Assembly: GCA_025060325.1 (NCBI GenBank)
Contig: JANXBW010000031.1
Coordinates: 1-48,770, forward strand
Length of the DNA: 48,770 bases
DNA from: Thermoguttaceae bacterium
Lineage (GTDB): Bacteria > Planctomycetota > Planctomycetia > Pirellulales > Thermoguttaceae
Reading direction: 5' to 3'
Position 1 is the stretch's first letter. Every line of letters starts with the position of its first letter. The notes under the pieces are model-generated. The model was not told the DNA's origin. It made no database searches and saw nothing but the letters and a program-made list of their open reading frames with translations. Shown in pieces: positions 27,785 through 36,992 of the stretch. A program made the position numbers and the translations under genes.

Positions 27785-28897
27785 ATGATTCGACGAATTT
27801 ACGTCGACAACTATAAGTGCTTAGTGAATTTTGAACTGAAGCTACAGCCGCTGACGGTTTTGGTAGGACCCAATGGAGCTGGCAAAACCGCGGTGCTGGA
27901 AGTTCTCGCCGCTCTTAGAGAGCTCTTGCGGGGCCAGGTTCGTGTAAACGATCGGGCGGCTTTTCCCGCCAGTTCGCTTACCCGTTGGCAGAACCGCCGT
28001 CAACAGGTTTTCGAACTAGAAGTGGGGATTCAGGGGAGTGTGCTGCGCTATCGGCTAGTAGTAGAGCATGATCCCCCAGAACGAGGACGCATCCTTGAAG
28101 AGCGCTTAGACACTGAAGGAAAGCCGCTTTTTTTATTTCGCGAAGGAACGGTCCAGCTTTACCGCGATGATCACACCGAAGGGCCTGGTTTTCCCGCAGA
28201 CTGGAGTTGGTCGGATTTAGCTCGCGTGCCTCCGTCCAAAGATAACCGAAGGCTTGTTGCCTTCCAGGAATTTATGCGTAACTTAACGATTTCCTCGTTT
28301 ATACCGATGAATTTTCGCGCTGAGTCGCATCGCGAAGAGCCTAGCTTGTCTTTCGATGGGAGTAATTTTGCTTCGTGGTATCGGCACTGCCTTCAGGAGG
28401 CGCCCTCGCGGATAGCCGACCTGCAAAAGCGGCTGGCGGAGGCGATCCCAGGGCTTCAGGCAATTAGGTTGGAGAAAGTGGGGGCAGAGGCGCGGGCATT
28501 TAAGATTGCTTTTGCCGATCCAGCCGGCCAATACGAATTATGTCTTGACGAAATATCGGATGGTCAACGAGTCCTAGTAGCTTTGTATACGTTGCTTGAG
28601 TTTGGCGATTTGATTGGGTCGGCGATGGTGCTAGATGAACCGGACAACTACCTCGCGCTTGCCGAAATTCAGCCTTGGCTCATGGAGCTTGTCGATCGGT
28701 GTGGCACAGTCCGGCTACCGCTGGTAATCATTTGTTCCCACCATCCGGAGGTCATTGACTATCTAGGGCCCGACCATGGCGTTTACCTATGGCGCGATTC
28801 CAACGGTCCTACTCTACATAGGCCTTTGCGCGAGGCCATTGGCCAAACAAGCCAACGCTGGTCTGAGATTCTGGCGCGCGGGTGGCAAGAGACATGA
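27785..28897 (+). CDS. ABC-type ATPase of the AAA_21/OLD-like family
   Basis: A 370-residue SMC/RecF/OLD-like ATPase. Walker A GPNGAGKT lies at 28-35 after the typical opening RRIYVDNYKCLVNFELKLQPLTVLVG. The C-terminal part has the ABC signature region LDEISDGQRVLVALYTLL, Walker B AMVLDEPDNYL, and an H-loop in VIICSHHPEVIDYL. Such ATPases pair with TOPRIM nucleases in the OLD, Gabija and PARIS anti-phage systems, but many AAA_21 proteins have other roles. Its stop codon overlaps the start of the next gene by ATGA, so the two are translationally coupled. It starts 54 bases after aroDE. Its neighbours suggest a two-gene defence-like module placed inside the aro operon. Confidence 0.85.
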   Translation: MIRRIYVDNYKCLVNFELKLQPLTVLVGPNGAGKTAVLEVLAALRELLRGQVRVNDRAAFPASSLTRWQNRRQQVFELEVGIQGSVLRYRLVVEHDPPERGRILEERLDTEGKPLFLFREGTVQLYRDDHTEGPGFPADWSWSDLARVPPSKDNRRLVAFQEFMRNLTISSFIPMNFRAESHREEPSLSFDGSNFASWYRHCLQEAPSRIADLQKRLAEAIPGLQAIRLEKVGAEARAFKIAFADPAGQYELCLDEISDGQRVLVALYTLLEFGDLIGSAMVLDEPDNYLALAEIQPWLMELVDRCGTVRLPLVIICSHHPEVIDYLGPDHGVYLWRDSNGPTLHRPLREAIGQTSQRWSEILARGWQET

Positions 28898-29451
28898 GGC
28901 GGGTTACGGTTGTTGTTTTGTGCGAGGACCAGCAACATGAAGTTTTTGCCCGCCGGTTTCTCAAGAAGTTGGGTGTCGGTCCGAGGGACCTCCGGATAGT
29001 TGGGATCGTGCCGGGTAAACAATCGGCTGAGCAATTCGTGCGGGAAAACTTTCTCAAGGAACTTCGGGACTACCGGCGGATGGCAGCGCGAAAGGCCACT
29101 GCACTTGTAGTCTTGATGGACGGGAATACCCATGGCCCGGCCGAGCGACAAAGGCAGTTAAGAGAGGCTTGCTCCGGGCACGGGGTGGAATGGATCCGAC
29201 CTCGGGAAAAGGTTTTACTGGCCTTTCCTACCTATCGAATCGAAAATTGGTTCTCCTACCTCGATGGCAAGGAAGTCCCGGAGCATGAACGATGTCCGAG
29301 ACTAAAGAATCCTAGCGATTGTCAGCGGCATGTGGATCAACTGTGGGAAATCTGCCAAAGCCGGCAATTGCCTGCGGATATGCCTGAATCCTCGCGTCGT
29401 GTTTGCGTGCGGTTTGACCGGCAGTCCTGGAGGGATATGAGCAAGTCATGA
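28894..29451 (+). CDS. TOPRIM-like (DUF4276/DUF4435-type) partner of the ATPase
   Basis: A 185-residue protein. It begins like a small TOPRIM domain: RRVTVVVLCEDQQHEVFARRFLKKLG with acidic residues at 11-12, then ALVVLMDGNTHG with Asp76 in the DxN/DxD position, and FPTYRIENWFSYLDG with Glu117 in the IENW motif found in DUF4276-like and RloB-like proteins. TOPRIM partners of AAA_21 ATPases usually cut nucleic acid or form gating complexes. The exact family is inferred from these motifs, not confirmed. ATG 28894 overlaps the ATPase stop codon (ATGA), and the stop codon at 29451 overlaps the aroK start in the same way. A GTG at 28882 is also in frame. Confidence 0.72.
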   Translation: MRRVTVVVLCEDQQHEVFARRFLKKLGVGPRDLRIVGIVPGKQSAEQFVRENFLKELRDYRRMAARKATALVVLMDGNTHGPAERQRQLREACSGHGVEWIRPREKVLLAFPTYRIENWFSYLDGKEVPEHERCPRLKNPSDCQRHVDQLWEICQSRQLPADMPESSRRVCVRFDRQSWRDMSKS

Positions 29452-29978
29452 ATCTTGTGCTTATTGGCTATCGCGCGACTGGTAAAACAACACTTGCCCG
29501 GCTTTTGGCCGAGCGATTGGGTTGGCAGTGGGTTGATGCCGATGTGGAGATTGAGCATCGGGCGGGCAAATCGATCGCGCGGATTTTTGCCGAGGACGGT
29601 GAGCCGGCCTTTCGCGACCTTGAGGCAAAGGTCATCGCCGATCTTTGTGCTCGGGATAAGCTCGTGATCGCCGCTGGGGGTGGTGCCCCAATGCGCCCGG
29701 AAAATCGGCAGGCGATGAAGCAATCGGGCAAAGTGATTTGGCTTCAGGCCAGTCCTCAAACCATTTATCAACGCATGTATTCGGATCCCACCACGGCCGA
29801 GCGTCGCCCCAATCTCACAGCACGCGGGGGTTTAGAGGAGATAATCGAGCTTTTGTCCAAGCGCGAGCCAGTCTATCGTGAAACAGCTGATTTTACTGTC
29901 AACACGGAAGGCCGACCGCCGGAGGTCTTGGCCGAGGAGATCCTGTCCGCTCTTGCCCCGTGGCTACAAGGAGCCTAG
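29448..29978 (+). CDS. aroK: Shikimate kinase
   Basis: A 176-residue shikimate kinase that phosphorylates shikimate at the 3-hydroxyl with ATP, the fifth step of the pathway. Motifs: NLVLIGYRATGKTTLARLLAERLG (P-loop GYRATGKT at 7-14), DADVEIEHRAGKSIARIFAEDGEPAFRDLE (substrate site), VIAAGGGAP, VIWLQASPQTIYQRM and the LID element RRPNL. Its length is typical. The ATG overlaps the stop codon of the TOPRIM-like gene. It works downstream of AroDE in the same operon; AroA, AroB and AroC are not in the window. Confidence 0.95.
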   Translation: MNLVLIGYRATGKTTLARLLAERLGWQWVDADVEIEHRAGKSIARIFAEDGEPAFRDLEAKVIADLCARDKLVIAAGGGAPMRPENRQAMKQSGKVIWLQASPQTIYQRMYSDPTTAERRPNLTARGGLEEIIELLSKREPVYRETADFTVNTEGRPPEVLAEEILSALAPWLQGA

Positions 29979-29981
29979 CCC

Positions 29982-31304
29982 GTGGATGCAGCGGCATTCT
30001 TTTGGGGAGGTGGCTGGCTCCTTCTCGGAGGACTAGGTCTTTGCGTCGGGGCACTTGTCAACTGGGCTGTTTACGAATTGGCGTACAATCGTCGCCCAAT
30101 AAGCCCTTGGTCCCCGGGGCGCCGGGGACCTGTTACTTGGGCCGATCGTGTGCCAGTTTGGGGTTGGCTGAGACTCCGACGGGAGGAATCAACGTGGGGA
30201 AAAGGGTTTTGGATTCGTCCGGCGGGGGTGGAGGCGGCTTGGGCGGTCGCATTACCGGCTCTTTATTGGTGGGAGGTGGTCGTTGGCGGCGTTGATTTTG
30301 CCAGCCAGCCGGCCGATCTTGCCACACTGCATGTCCGCTTTGCCTTCCACGCAGTTCTCTTTACTTTGATGACAGCCGGCTCGCTTATTGACTTGGACGA
30401 AAAAACCCTGCCGGATGCCATCACGCTGCCTGGCACATGGCTTGGTCTCTTACTGGCCGCCCTCTATCCGTGGGCCCTTCTCCCCGATTTGCCCCGAATA
30501 CCTTTTGAGGATCGCTTGGAAGCAATACTCTCGGGGCATTTGTCAACTGCCGAAATTATTCGCGACCTGAGGAGCGATTATCGCTTCTTGCATGCTGCCT
30601 CCCCATACCCGTGGCCTTTTGCCCTGGAAGGTGCCCCCAATGGTCCTGCACTTGCACTTGGGTTATCGCTGTGGTGGTTTTGGTGCTTTGCACTCATGGA
30701 CCGGAGGTGGCACGGTCGGCTCGGCTTGCGGCGCGCATGGCGGTACTTTTGCGCTCGGCTTGTAAGAAGTCCGGCATCGCATTTTGCCTTCGCCATGGGG
30801 CTTGTCGGCTCGCTGGGGATTGTGATCGTGTGGACTGTGGGGGGCGAACGATGGCGGGGACTTTTGTCGGCTTTGATCGGCTTAGGAGCCGGGACAGCTC
30901 TTGTGTGGGGTGTACGCCTTTTAGGAGGTTGGGCACTTGGCCGGGAGGCAATGGGATTTGGTGATGTGGTTCTGATGGCCCTCTTGGGGACAGTTGTCGG
31001 CTGGCAAGGAGTGCTGATTATTTTCTTTGTCGCGCCGATAATTGCACTTGGTTTCGGCATTGTCCACGCTATTTTGCGGCAGGGGACGGTTATTCCCTAT
31101 GGCCCGTTCTTGTGTTTGGCGGCCGGATGTGTGATCCTCTCCTGGGGCAGGCTTTGGCCGGAGCTTACTCCTATTTTCCGTTTGGGCTGGGTGTTGCCCT
31201 TGGTGCTGAGCGGATGTCTTTTGCTCCTGCCCCCACTTCTTGTAGTTGTGCGATTGGTTCGGGAAGTTTTGGAAGCGCTGCTCATCAAAGACATCCGTGA
31301 TTAA
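29982..31304 (+). CDS. Prepilin peptidase (A24 family, leader peptidase)
   Basis: A 440-residue membrane protease that cleaves and methylates prepilin leaders. It begins with a hydrophobic segment and VGALVNWAVYELAYNRRPISPWSP, the family's N-terminal region. The catalytic aspartates lie in SLIDLDEKTLPDAITLPG (137/139) and in the GFGD motif (325-328, MGFGDVVLMALLG). The zinc-binding Cys motif of classical type IV prepilin peptidases is missing, so the methyltransferase function may be reduced. Multiple transmembrane segments. A24 enzymes process the GFTLVELLVVI-type leaders seen at 47.3 kb. GTG 29982 has AAGGAG eight bases upstream and follows aroK by three bases. Confidence 0.88.
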   Translation: MDAAAFFWGGGWLLLGGLGLCVGALVNWAVYELAYNRRPISPWSPGRRGPVTWADRVPVWGWLRLRREESTWGKGFWIRPAGVEAAWAVALPALYWWEVVVGGVDFASQPADLATLHVRFAFHAVLFTLMTAGSLIDLDEKTLPDAITLPGTWLGLLLAALYPWALLPDLPRIPFEDRLEAILSGHLSTAEIIRDLRSDYRFLHAASPYPWPFALEGAPNGPALALGLSLWWFWCFALMDRRWHGRLGLRRAWRYFCARLVRSPASHFAFAMGLVGSLGIVIVWTVGGERWRGLLSALIGLGAGTALVWGVRLLGGWALGREAMGFGDVVLMALLGTVVGWQGVLIIFFVAPIIALGFGIVHAILRQGTVIPYGPFLCLAAGCVILSWGRLWPELTPIFRLGWVLPLVLSGCLLLLPPLLVVVRLVREVLEALLIKDIRD

Positions 31305-31337
31305 TCAACAAAGCGCAATTCCCGCCTTTGCCCAAAA

Positions 31338-32414
31338 CTACCCGCAAGTGCTCCCCGAGGCAGGCGAAGCTAGGTGTCCCCTATTCGGAGAGGGAGCCTC
31401 GTCGGCGTCGGTGTAGACGAAAACTGGTCGTCCCTTTTCAGATTGGGCATGTCCGGACCTTTTGGTCCGCCACCAAACCCAAAAGGTGGCAAGCGCTGCC
31501 AAGCCGGCAGCTGCCGAAAGGATATAGGGCAGGGCTTGCCGTGGGTCTGGTTGAACAATAGGCGGCCGCTGGTTCCAGCTAATAGTCTTGGCCAGGATAA
31601 GCGGAGCACGGCGTACCTTTCCGTCCGCCGCGACATAGGTTGTTATCTTGAAGAAATATCCGACTACCTCGGCTCGCTCCTCTATGGTCATGCCCAGGGG
31701 AAATTCTGCCGGTAGATCGATTGCCCAGACGGCCACGGGGTCTGCCGGATGATCGTCCACTTGAAGCCACAGTTGATGATAATGATCGAGGCCCCACGGG
31801 TTTTTCGGCGGTCGGACGCGGTGGGCCCGGCGAACGGTGCCGGAGGTCTTCACTAGTCGGCCCCGATAGACATGTGGTTGCCCCATCAGTTGGAGGTAAG
31901 ACACGGGGGTGATTGCGCGGGTGATAACCTCTGTATACGAAGCGGCATCCAGCAGGGCAAATAACTTAAGCCAAGCTTCCCATTCGGAGGGCACTACGCG
32001 ACGATTGTCCTCAACCCCGGAGAGAGAGATTTGCTCGGGAAGCTCTTCTGCCGGGACACGACTTTGTCGATTAATAAGCTCGGCAGAGTTCTGCTGGCCT
32101 CCCGCGGCAGTGTCGCCCAGCCTTGGGATTTCGGCTTTTCTGTCAACGAAAGCCGCATCCTTTGGCTCGCTCGATGGTGGAGAGGCATCCGCTTTCGATT
32201 GCGATCCGCCGGTAGTTACCCCCTGGATTGAGCCGTGGGGTCGGGACTCCTGGTCGGATGGATAGACGACGGGCTTCTCCTTTTTTGTAAACAACGCCTC
32301 GAGCCCGGCCGCTAGCACACCCAAGAGAATAGCTAGGGCGATAAGCTTAAGGTGGAATACCGGGCGAAAATAGGGGATACGCTTACGTTTTCTGCGGAAA
32401 TTAAGTGCGGGCAT
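31338..32414 (-). CDS. Membrane-anchored protein of unknown function, OB-like middle domain
   Basis: A 358-residue protein. A membrane segment at about 22-45 (HLKLIALAILLGVLAAGLEALF) follows a strongly basic N-terminus (FRRKRKRIPYFRP). A low-complexity linker (SQSKADASPPSSEPKDAAF) follows. Residues 135-285 may form a small beta-rich domain: HVYRGRLVKTSGTVRRAHRV, LWLQVDDHPADPVAVWAIDLP, IEERAEVVGYFFKITTYVAADGKVRRAPLILAKTI, the pattern of an OB-like barrel. A second membrane segment (LPYILSAAAGLAALATFWVWW) lies near 295-315, with an acidic tail. It converges on the prepilin peptidase across 33 bases. No known family was recognised. Confidence 0.65.
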   Translation of the reverse strand: MPALNFRRKRKRIPYFRPVFHLKLIALAILLGVLAAGLEALFTKKEKPVVYPSDQESRPHGSIQGVTTGGSQSKADASPPSSEPKDAAFVDRKAEIPRLGDTAAGGQQNSAELINRQSRVPAEELPEQISLSGVEDNRRVVPSEWEAWLKLFALLDAASYTEVITRAITPVSYLQLMGQPHVYRGRLVKTSGTVRRAHRVRPPKNPWGLDHYHQLWLQVDDHPADPVAVWAIDLPAEFPLGMTIEERAEVVGYFFKITTYVAADGKVRRAPLILAKTISWNQRPPIVQPDPRQALPYILSAAAGLAALATFWVWWRTKRSGHAQSEKGRPVFVYTDADEAPSPNRGHLASPASGSTCG

Positions 32415-32722
32415 GGCTTACGCTACTTTTCAGAGTGAGCGCTTAATAAATGGACGCACCATCTCCCATCCCCAATTTGATTCTAACCCTTTGGGTGGGA
32501 GAGTGGTCGATTTTTCGCTAGCTTTTGGGGAGAGTCGGGAGTGACCGGGACCGGCCGGCACGTGCCAAACGGGTGCCATTCCGGAGAGGCTCTCCACAAA
32601 ATGATAGTCGGCCGGACTAAGGAAGTCCCTTGCCGGTTGGGGGGAAATTCTTCTCGGCCGGTGGTCTTGCTATAAGCGAGTAGAGTTGGGCCGGTAGATA
32701 TGCGGCGTTGGTCGATGGCGGG
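32415..32722. other. 308-base gap
   Basis: A nine-pair stem (CTCCCATCC at 32463-32471 against GGGTGGGAG at 32493-32501, one G-U pair) lies here without a T run. The region should carry the promoter of the OB-like gene and the 3' end of the transporter gene. No gene seen. Confidence 0.4.
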
Positions 32723-33889
32723 CTAAGTGGGTTGCTGCGATGCGGGCCGATTGTTTTCTTGGGTGGCGGTGTAGCCCATCAGCAGCACGCCAGCCAGCGT
32801 CAGCGCCACCCCCAGGATGAGCCAAAAGTTCACAGCTTCCCCAAAGAGAAGAACGCCGGCCAGGGCACCAAAGGCCACCTGTGTCGCGTTGGCCATATTG
32901 GCGTAAAGCACCCGCGTCATTTGATACCCTTTGGTGATGGCGGCAAAACCGGCAAGATTGGCCACGCCGGAAAGGATCATAAACACAAGAAGACGGCTTT
33001 CCAAAGGTGCCGAGTTCCCCAGCGCGTTGTGATACACGATGGGGCCTAGCCCGATCACTCCCATGAGTGTCACGAGAAATACGGTTGATTCAACGGTCGC
33101 CCCCTGCAATCGCGCCCAGCGGATGGCGATGCCTAAAAGGGAGTAAATAATTCCTGCCCCGCAACAAGTAAGAAGTGCCAAAACGATCCAGCCAGCATAA
33201 ACCTCCTGTGACTCGAAATCGGGCTTTTGGGCGGCACCGGACGGCGGAGATTCTTGCGGGGATTTTCCCGGGGACTGGGCAGAGGGGCTTTCGCGCGATC
33301 CCTTCAAGCCCGCTTCGTCGACAGCCGACTGCGGGGCTGAACTTTGCGCCTGTTGAAGACTGAGGTTAAGCGAAATAATAGCCAGCACCACCAATACGAC
33401 CGCCGCGATTGCCTGCCAGGAGATACGTTCTGCCAACAGGAGGAAGCCCAATATAGCGCTTGATCCAAGCATCGCGGCAAAGATCGTGGGACTGACCACC
33501 GCAAGTCCAATGATCCCGAGTGCCCACTGTTGACCTAAGTTGGCCCCCAGTTGCACGGCCAGACCAATGGCCGCAAGCACCGCCACCACCCTGGCGCTAA
33601 CAAAAACGCGTTGGCCCCTCACCCATTGCCAAAGCAGGATCGGCAAAAGCGCGACGACCGCGACCAATTCTTTAACGAAGATGACAGTCGCCGGACTAGT
33701 GCGCACTCCGGCCAGATAGCGTAGAGAGATATTGGCCGCCGTGTAAAAAACCGCCGCCATCAGGCAGAAGCTAAGGCCGAGAAGCTCCCGGCTTTGGGGC
33801 GGAAGCACATGACCCGTGCTCGGCTCGCTTTGTACAGCCGAGCCTGTCGCAGGGCCACTTTTTCTTCGGAGGGTTTCTTGAACCGACAT
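32723..33889 (-). CDS. DMT-superfamily (EamA-like) transporter
   Basis: A 388-residue inner-membrane transporter with about ten hydrophobic segments arranged as two similar halves, the mark of the drug/metabolite transporter superfamily (FVKELVAVVALLPILLW in half one; VLYANMANATQVAFGALAGVLLFGEAVNFWLILGVALTLAGVLLMGY in half two). EamA-type proteins export amino acids, nucleotide sugars or other metabolites; the substrate cannot be told. A hydrophilic Ser/Pro/Gln-rich linker of about 45 residues joins the halves, longer than in most members. ATG 33889 is used; a TTG at 33913 is also in frame. Confidence 0.85.
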   Translation of the reverse strand: MSVQETLRRKSGPATGSAVQSEPSTGHVLPPQSRELLGLSFCLMAAVFYTAANISLRYLAGVRTSPATVIFVKELVAVVALLPILLWQWVRGQRVFVSARVVAVLAAIGLAVQLGANLGQQWALGIIGLAVVSPTIFAAMLGSSAILGFLLLAERISWQAIAAVVLVVLAIISLNLSLQQAQSSAPQSAVDEAGLKGSRESPSAQSPGKSPQESPPSGAAQKPDFESQEVYAGWIVLALLTCCGAGIIYSLLGIAIRWARLQGATVESTVFLVTLMGVIGLGPIVYHNALGNSAPLESRLLVFMILSGVANLAGFAAITKGYQMTRVLYANMANATQVAFGALAGVLLFGEAVNFWLILGVALTLAGVLLMGYTATQENNRPASQQPT

Positions 33890-34556
33890 ATCGATTTGCA
33901 ATTTTCCTGGCAAATGGACGACACCGGGGTGGGAAAGTCCGGTGATGGCCTCCCTCGGTCACCGCCCAATACGTTTGGCGGTTAGAAACGCCGGGGAGAA
34001 ATCCCGGCTTTTTCACGAAGCGGCGGTAAGCTTGCCCTTTCCGTAGCTTGGCCAGCTCGGCGAAAGTGGGCTTATTCTACGCAGCGATTAGCGAGGACAG
34101 AAAGGGGTTGGCCTCCAGCCGCTTTGAGGAACCTCTACCTTTCCGGCCCGGGCAGACCAGCTTCTGGAGGGATGGGTCCTCGCAGGAGGCCCCGATTTTG
34201 CCGAAGGTATGCTTACCATCTCCGAGCAAAGTCGCCCAAAAAGTGGGGCCCAAGGGGCACGAGGTCGTTCAAGTTTATAATGCTGGCGAATCCTTTCGCT
34301 TGAAAATCAGGATCGCGCTTTCCGCGAAGAGAGCATCACAGTCGCAATCCGTGGGGGAGTCTTCCGGTGGGAAATCGGCCTGGAAGCTGCCTGTAGTCGC
34401 TTGGGAAACTCGCCGCGCCCATAAGCGGGTGGATTGCCAAACTCAACGTATGGGGGACGGCTGAGATTCCGGCCTTTGGAAGCCGAGAATCACATGCCGG
34501 TTTCGTGTTAGCTTGGTCGGATCAGGAAAACATTCTGCTTGGTCATCATAAGCATT
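33890..34556. other. 667-base gap without a convincing gene
   Basis: Between the divergent DMT transporter and rtcA. A plus-strand frame of 138 codons (34048-34464) matches nothing and is rich in Ser, Arg and Lys. Both promoters should lie here. No operator was identified. Confidence 0.4.
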
Positions 34557-35621
34557 ATGCCTGCCACAGACGACATCATCACTATCGACGGTTCAGCCGG
34601 GGAAGGGGGCGGGCAAATCCTTCGGACAGCCCTCGGTTTGTCCATGGTCACCGGGCGGGCATTTCGGATCGAGAAGATTCGTGCTCGTCGACCAAAGCCT
34701 GGCCTGGCAAGGCAGCACCTGGTGGCCGTCTCTGCCGCCGCCACTATTTGTCAGGCGGAGGTTACGGGTGCTTCCTTAGGCTCGCAGGAGCTGGTGTTCC
34801 GGCCCGGGCGGGTTTGCCCAGGGAAATATTCTTTCGACATCGGCACTGCGGGAAGCACCAGCTTGGTCATCCAAACCATCTTGCCGGCCATTCTGATGGT
34901 CCCGGGTCGGTGGGAAATCGAGCTCATCGGCGGGACCCACAATCCGCTTGCGCCACCCGTGGACTATCTCCAGAAGACCTTCTTGCCGATCCTCAAGCGG
35001 ATGGGTGCCCAGGTGGAGGTGGAACTCCTCCGGCCTGGTTTTTATCCGGCCGGCGGTGGCCGGGTGGTCCTGCGAGGTAGGGGGTGCGAGACACTCCGGC
35101 CAGTGGAGCTTTTGGAACGGGGCGCACTCCGGCGGCGCTTGGCTTGGGCAGCTGTTGCCAATTTGCCACCGCACATTGCCCAGCGGGAAGTGGATACCCT
35201 TTGCCAACTCCTTGGCTTTGCCCCGGCGGAGACAGCGATACGGCGCTGGGAAGCGTTCGGACCGGGGAATGTCGTGGCCGTGGAACTTGAGTTTGAAAAC
35301 ATCACCGAGCTTTTCTGCAATTTTGGGGAGCGAGGCAAACCGGCGGAAAAGGTGGCGGAAGAACTTGCGCGGGAGGTTCGCCGCTACCTGGCTACCGAGG
35401 CCCCAGTTGGAGAACATCTGGCCGATCAGATCCTCATTCCCCTGGCCTTAGCCGGCGAGGGAAGATTTCGCACCCTGAGCCTCTCAAGCCACGCCCAAAC
35501 CAATATTGAGATCATCAACAAATTTCTTTACATTTCTTGCGAAGTAATTCCGGTGGGGGAAGATACTTACGAAGTTCGCCTATCCCGAGAGGGAAGCCTC
35601 CAAGATCCCGCGACATGTTAA
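34557..35621 (+). CDS. rtcA: RNA 3'-terminal phosphate cyclase
   Basis: A 354-residue RtcA, which turns RNA 3'-phosphates into 2',3'-cyclic phosphates using ATP through an AMP-His intermediate. Motifs: IDGSAGEGGGQILRTALGLSM, IRARRPKPGLARQHL, PGKYSFDIGTAGSTSLVIQTILP, GGTHNPLAPPVDYLQ, RPGFYPAGGG, and near the end APVGEHLADQILIPLAL with the nucleophilic His at about 287. All the main family blocks are intact. The start is taken as ATG 34557; a TTG at 34539 is also open. In E. coli rtcA sits with rtcB under RtcR control; here neither is next to it. An unlinked RNA-repair or tRNA role is likely. Confidence 0.95.
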   Translation: MPATDDIITIDGSAGEGGGQILRTALGLSMVTGRAFRIEKIRARRPKPGLARQHLVAVSAAATICQAEVTGASLGSQELVFRPGRVCPGKYSFDIGTAGSTSLVIQTILPAILMVPGRWEIELIGGTHNPLAPPVDYLQKTFLPILKRMGAQVEVELLRPGFYPAGGGRVVLRGRGCETLRPVELLERGALRRRLAWAAVANLPPHIAQREVDTLCQLLGFAPAETAIRRWEAFGPGNVVAVELEFENITELFCNFGERGKPAEKVAEELAREVRRYLATEAPVGEHLADQILIPLALAGEGRFRTLSLSSHAQTNIEIINKFLYISCEVIPVGEDTYEVRLSREGSLQDPATC

Positions 35622-35974
35622 GCCGGTCTTGAAGACGAATCAAGGAGGCGGGAACTTCACTTGCATGCAACTGCTTTAAGCGTTGGACCCGCGGCGGGAG
35701 AACACGGGGAAGGCCGTGGTGTTATGTCCGAACTTACTTCTGCTTTGTTGTGACCCTCTGTAAAGCCAAGTCAACAGCGGCACGACATGGGCACTTGGGA
35801 AGGCAAGACCGCTGTTAAAGGCCGCATCCTGCCCCTTTTCCAAAAACCTTGCCGGTGTTATGCTCTTTAGCTTTTGGTGTCGCCTAGTCTTCGTCGAAAG
35901 GTATCACTGGTGAGGTGTGGGGCTGGTTAGTCTGTCGGTCTGTATGGCTTGGGCTACGCGAGGACAACTCGAGC
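35622..35974. other. 353-base gap
   Basis: Between rtcA and the SDR gene on the same strand. No gene, tRNA or clear terminator was recognised. Confidence 0.4.
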
Positions 35975-36724
35975 ATGGAACTTGAGCGAAAAGTGGCGTT
36001 AGTTACCGGGGGGACGCGGGGGATCGGTGCAGCCACGGCCTGTTTGTTGGCCGCTCGTGGTGCCGAGCTTGCCATCGTCGGTCGATTTGCCGACGAGGAA
36101 GCTCGGGCCACTCAGGCAAAAATCGAGGAGCGGGGGCGAAGTTGCCTCCTTATTACCGCCGATATGGGTAAACCGGAAGATTGTCAACGGGTGGTCCGCG
36201 AGACGATAAACTGTTACGGCACCGTGGATATCTTGGTCCACTGCGCTGGAGGCCTTGTGCCGGGCGGCCTCCTCCAGGTTGAGCCGGAGGTCTGGCACCA
36301 CGCCTTCAATGTCCACGTCCATGCTGTTTACTATCTTTGCCGGGAAGCTATCCCGGAAATGATTAAAAAGCGCGAAGGAGCGGTAGTGTTGATCTCTTCG
36401 GTGGCCGGGATCCGCGGCTTGCCGATAAATCTTCCCTATCAAGTCGTCAAGGGAGCCTTGCCCCAGTTTGCTCGTGCTTTAGCCCGGGAATTCGCCGATT
36501 ACAATATTCGAGTTAATTGTGTTGCTCCGGGAATTATCCGTACACGATTTCATGCGGGTATGAGCCCAGAGCAATACCGGCACAACATCGAAAACCGTAT
36601 TCCCCTTCATCGCGAGGGTACACCCGAACAGGTAGCCGAACTGATTTTGCAATTAATCACGAACGATTACATCACGGGCGAAACTTTCGTGATCGACGGC
36701 GGCCTCACTATGCGGATCGCGTGA
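35975..36724 (+). CDS. SDR-family oxidoreductase, FabG-like
   Basis: A 249-residue short-chain dehydrogenase. NAD(P)-binding motif VTGGTRGIGAATACLLAARGAE at the N-terminus, then ADMGKPEDCQ, DILVHCAGG (NAG-type), ISSVAG with catalytic Ser, and the YQVVK active-site Tyr-x3-Lys. The C-terminal blocks IRVNCVAPGIIRTRFHAGM and ETFVIDGGLTMRI are typical of FabG-like 3-oxoacyl-ACP or glucose dehydrogenase-type reductases. The substrate is not clear from sequence. The start at ATG 35975 keeps the cofactor motif close to the N-terminus; the frame is open to 35915. It has no obvious operon partner. Confidence 0.88.
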   Translation: MELERKVALVTGGTRGIGAATACLLAARGAELAIVGRFADEEARATQAKIEERGRSCLLITADMGKPEDCQRVVRETINCYGTVDILVHCAGGLVPGGLLQVEPEVWHHAFNVHVHAVYYLCREAIPEMIKKREGAVVLISSVAGIRGLPINLPYQVVKGALPQFARALAREFADYNIRVNCVAPGIIRTRFHAGMSPEQYRHNIENRIPLHREGTPEQVAELILQLITNDYITGETFVIDGGLTMRIA

Positions 36725-36992
36725 GCTTGGCTTTCGGATGCAGAGTTAATTTACATCTGTCTAAAGATGGCTTACGCCTGTCTACCTGGAACCGACAGAA
36801 ACCCCGGTTGGGCGACGAAGCCTACCGTTCCACAAAACCGGCATGGTTGTGATCGAGCTCGCCTCGATGATTTGGCCGAATAGCTTTCTTGTCGCCAAAT
36901 GCGTTGTTCGGCCAGTACCTACATCGGGTGCGTCCCGGACAACAACAGCCACTGTTGCTGCCACACAAATGAACACACTCAGTCAGGGCCGT

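Noticed and set aside
34048-34464. 138-codon plus-strand frame before rtcA
   Set aside because: No family resemblance; composition unlike neighbouring genes.
36943-36957. CAACAG-CCA-CTGTTG hairpin between the SDR and CARF genes
   Set aside because: No T run on either side, so not a convincing terminator.
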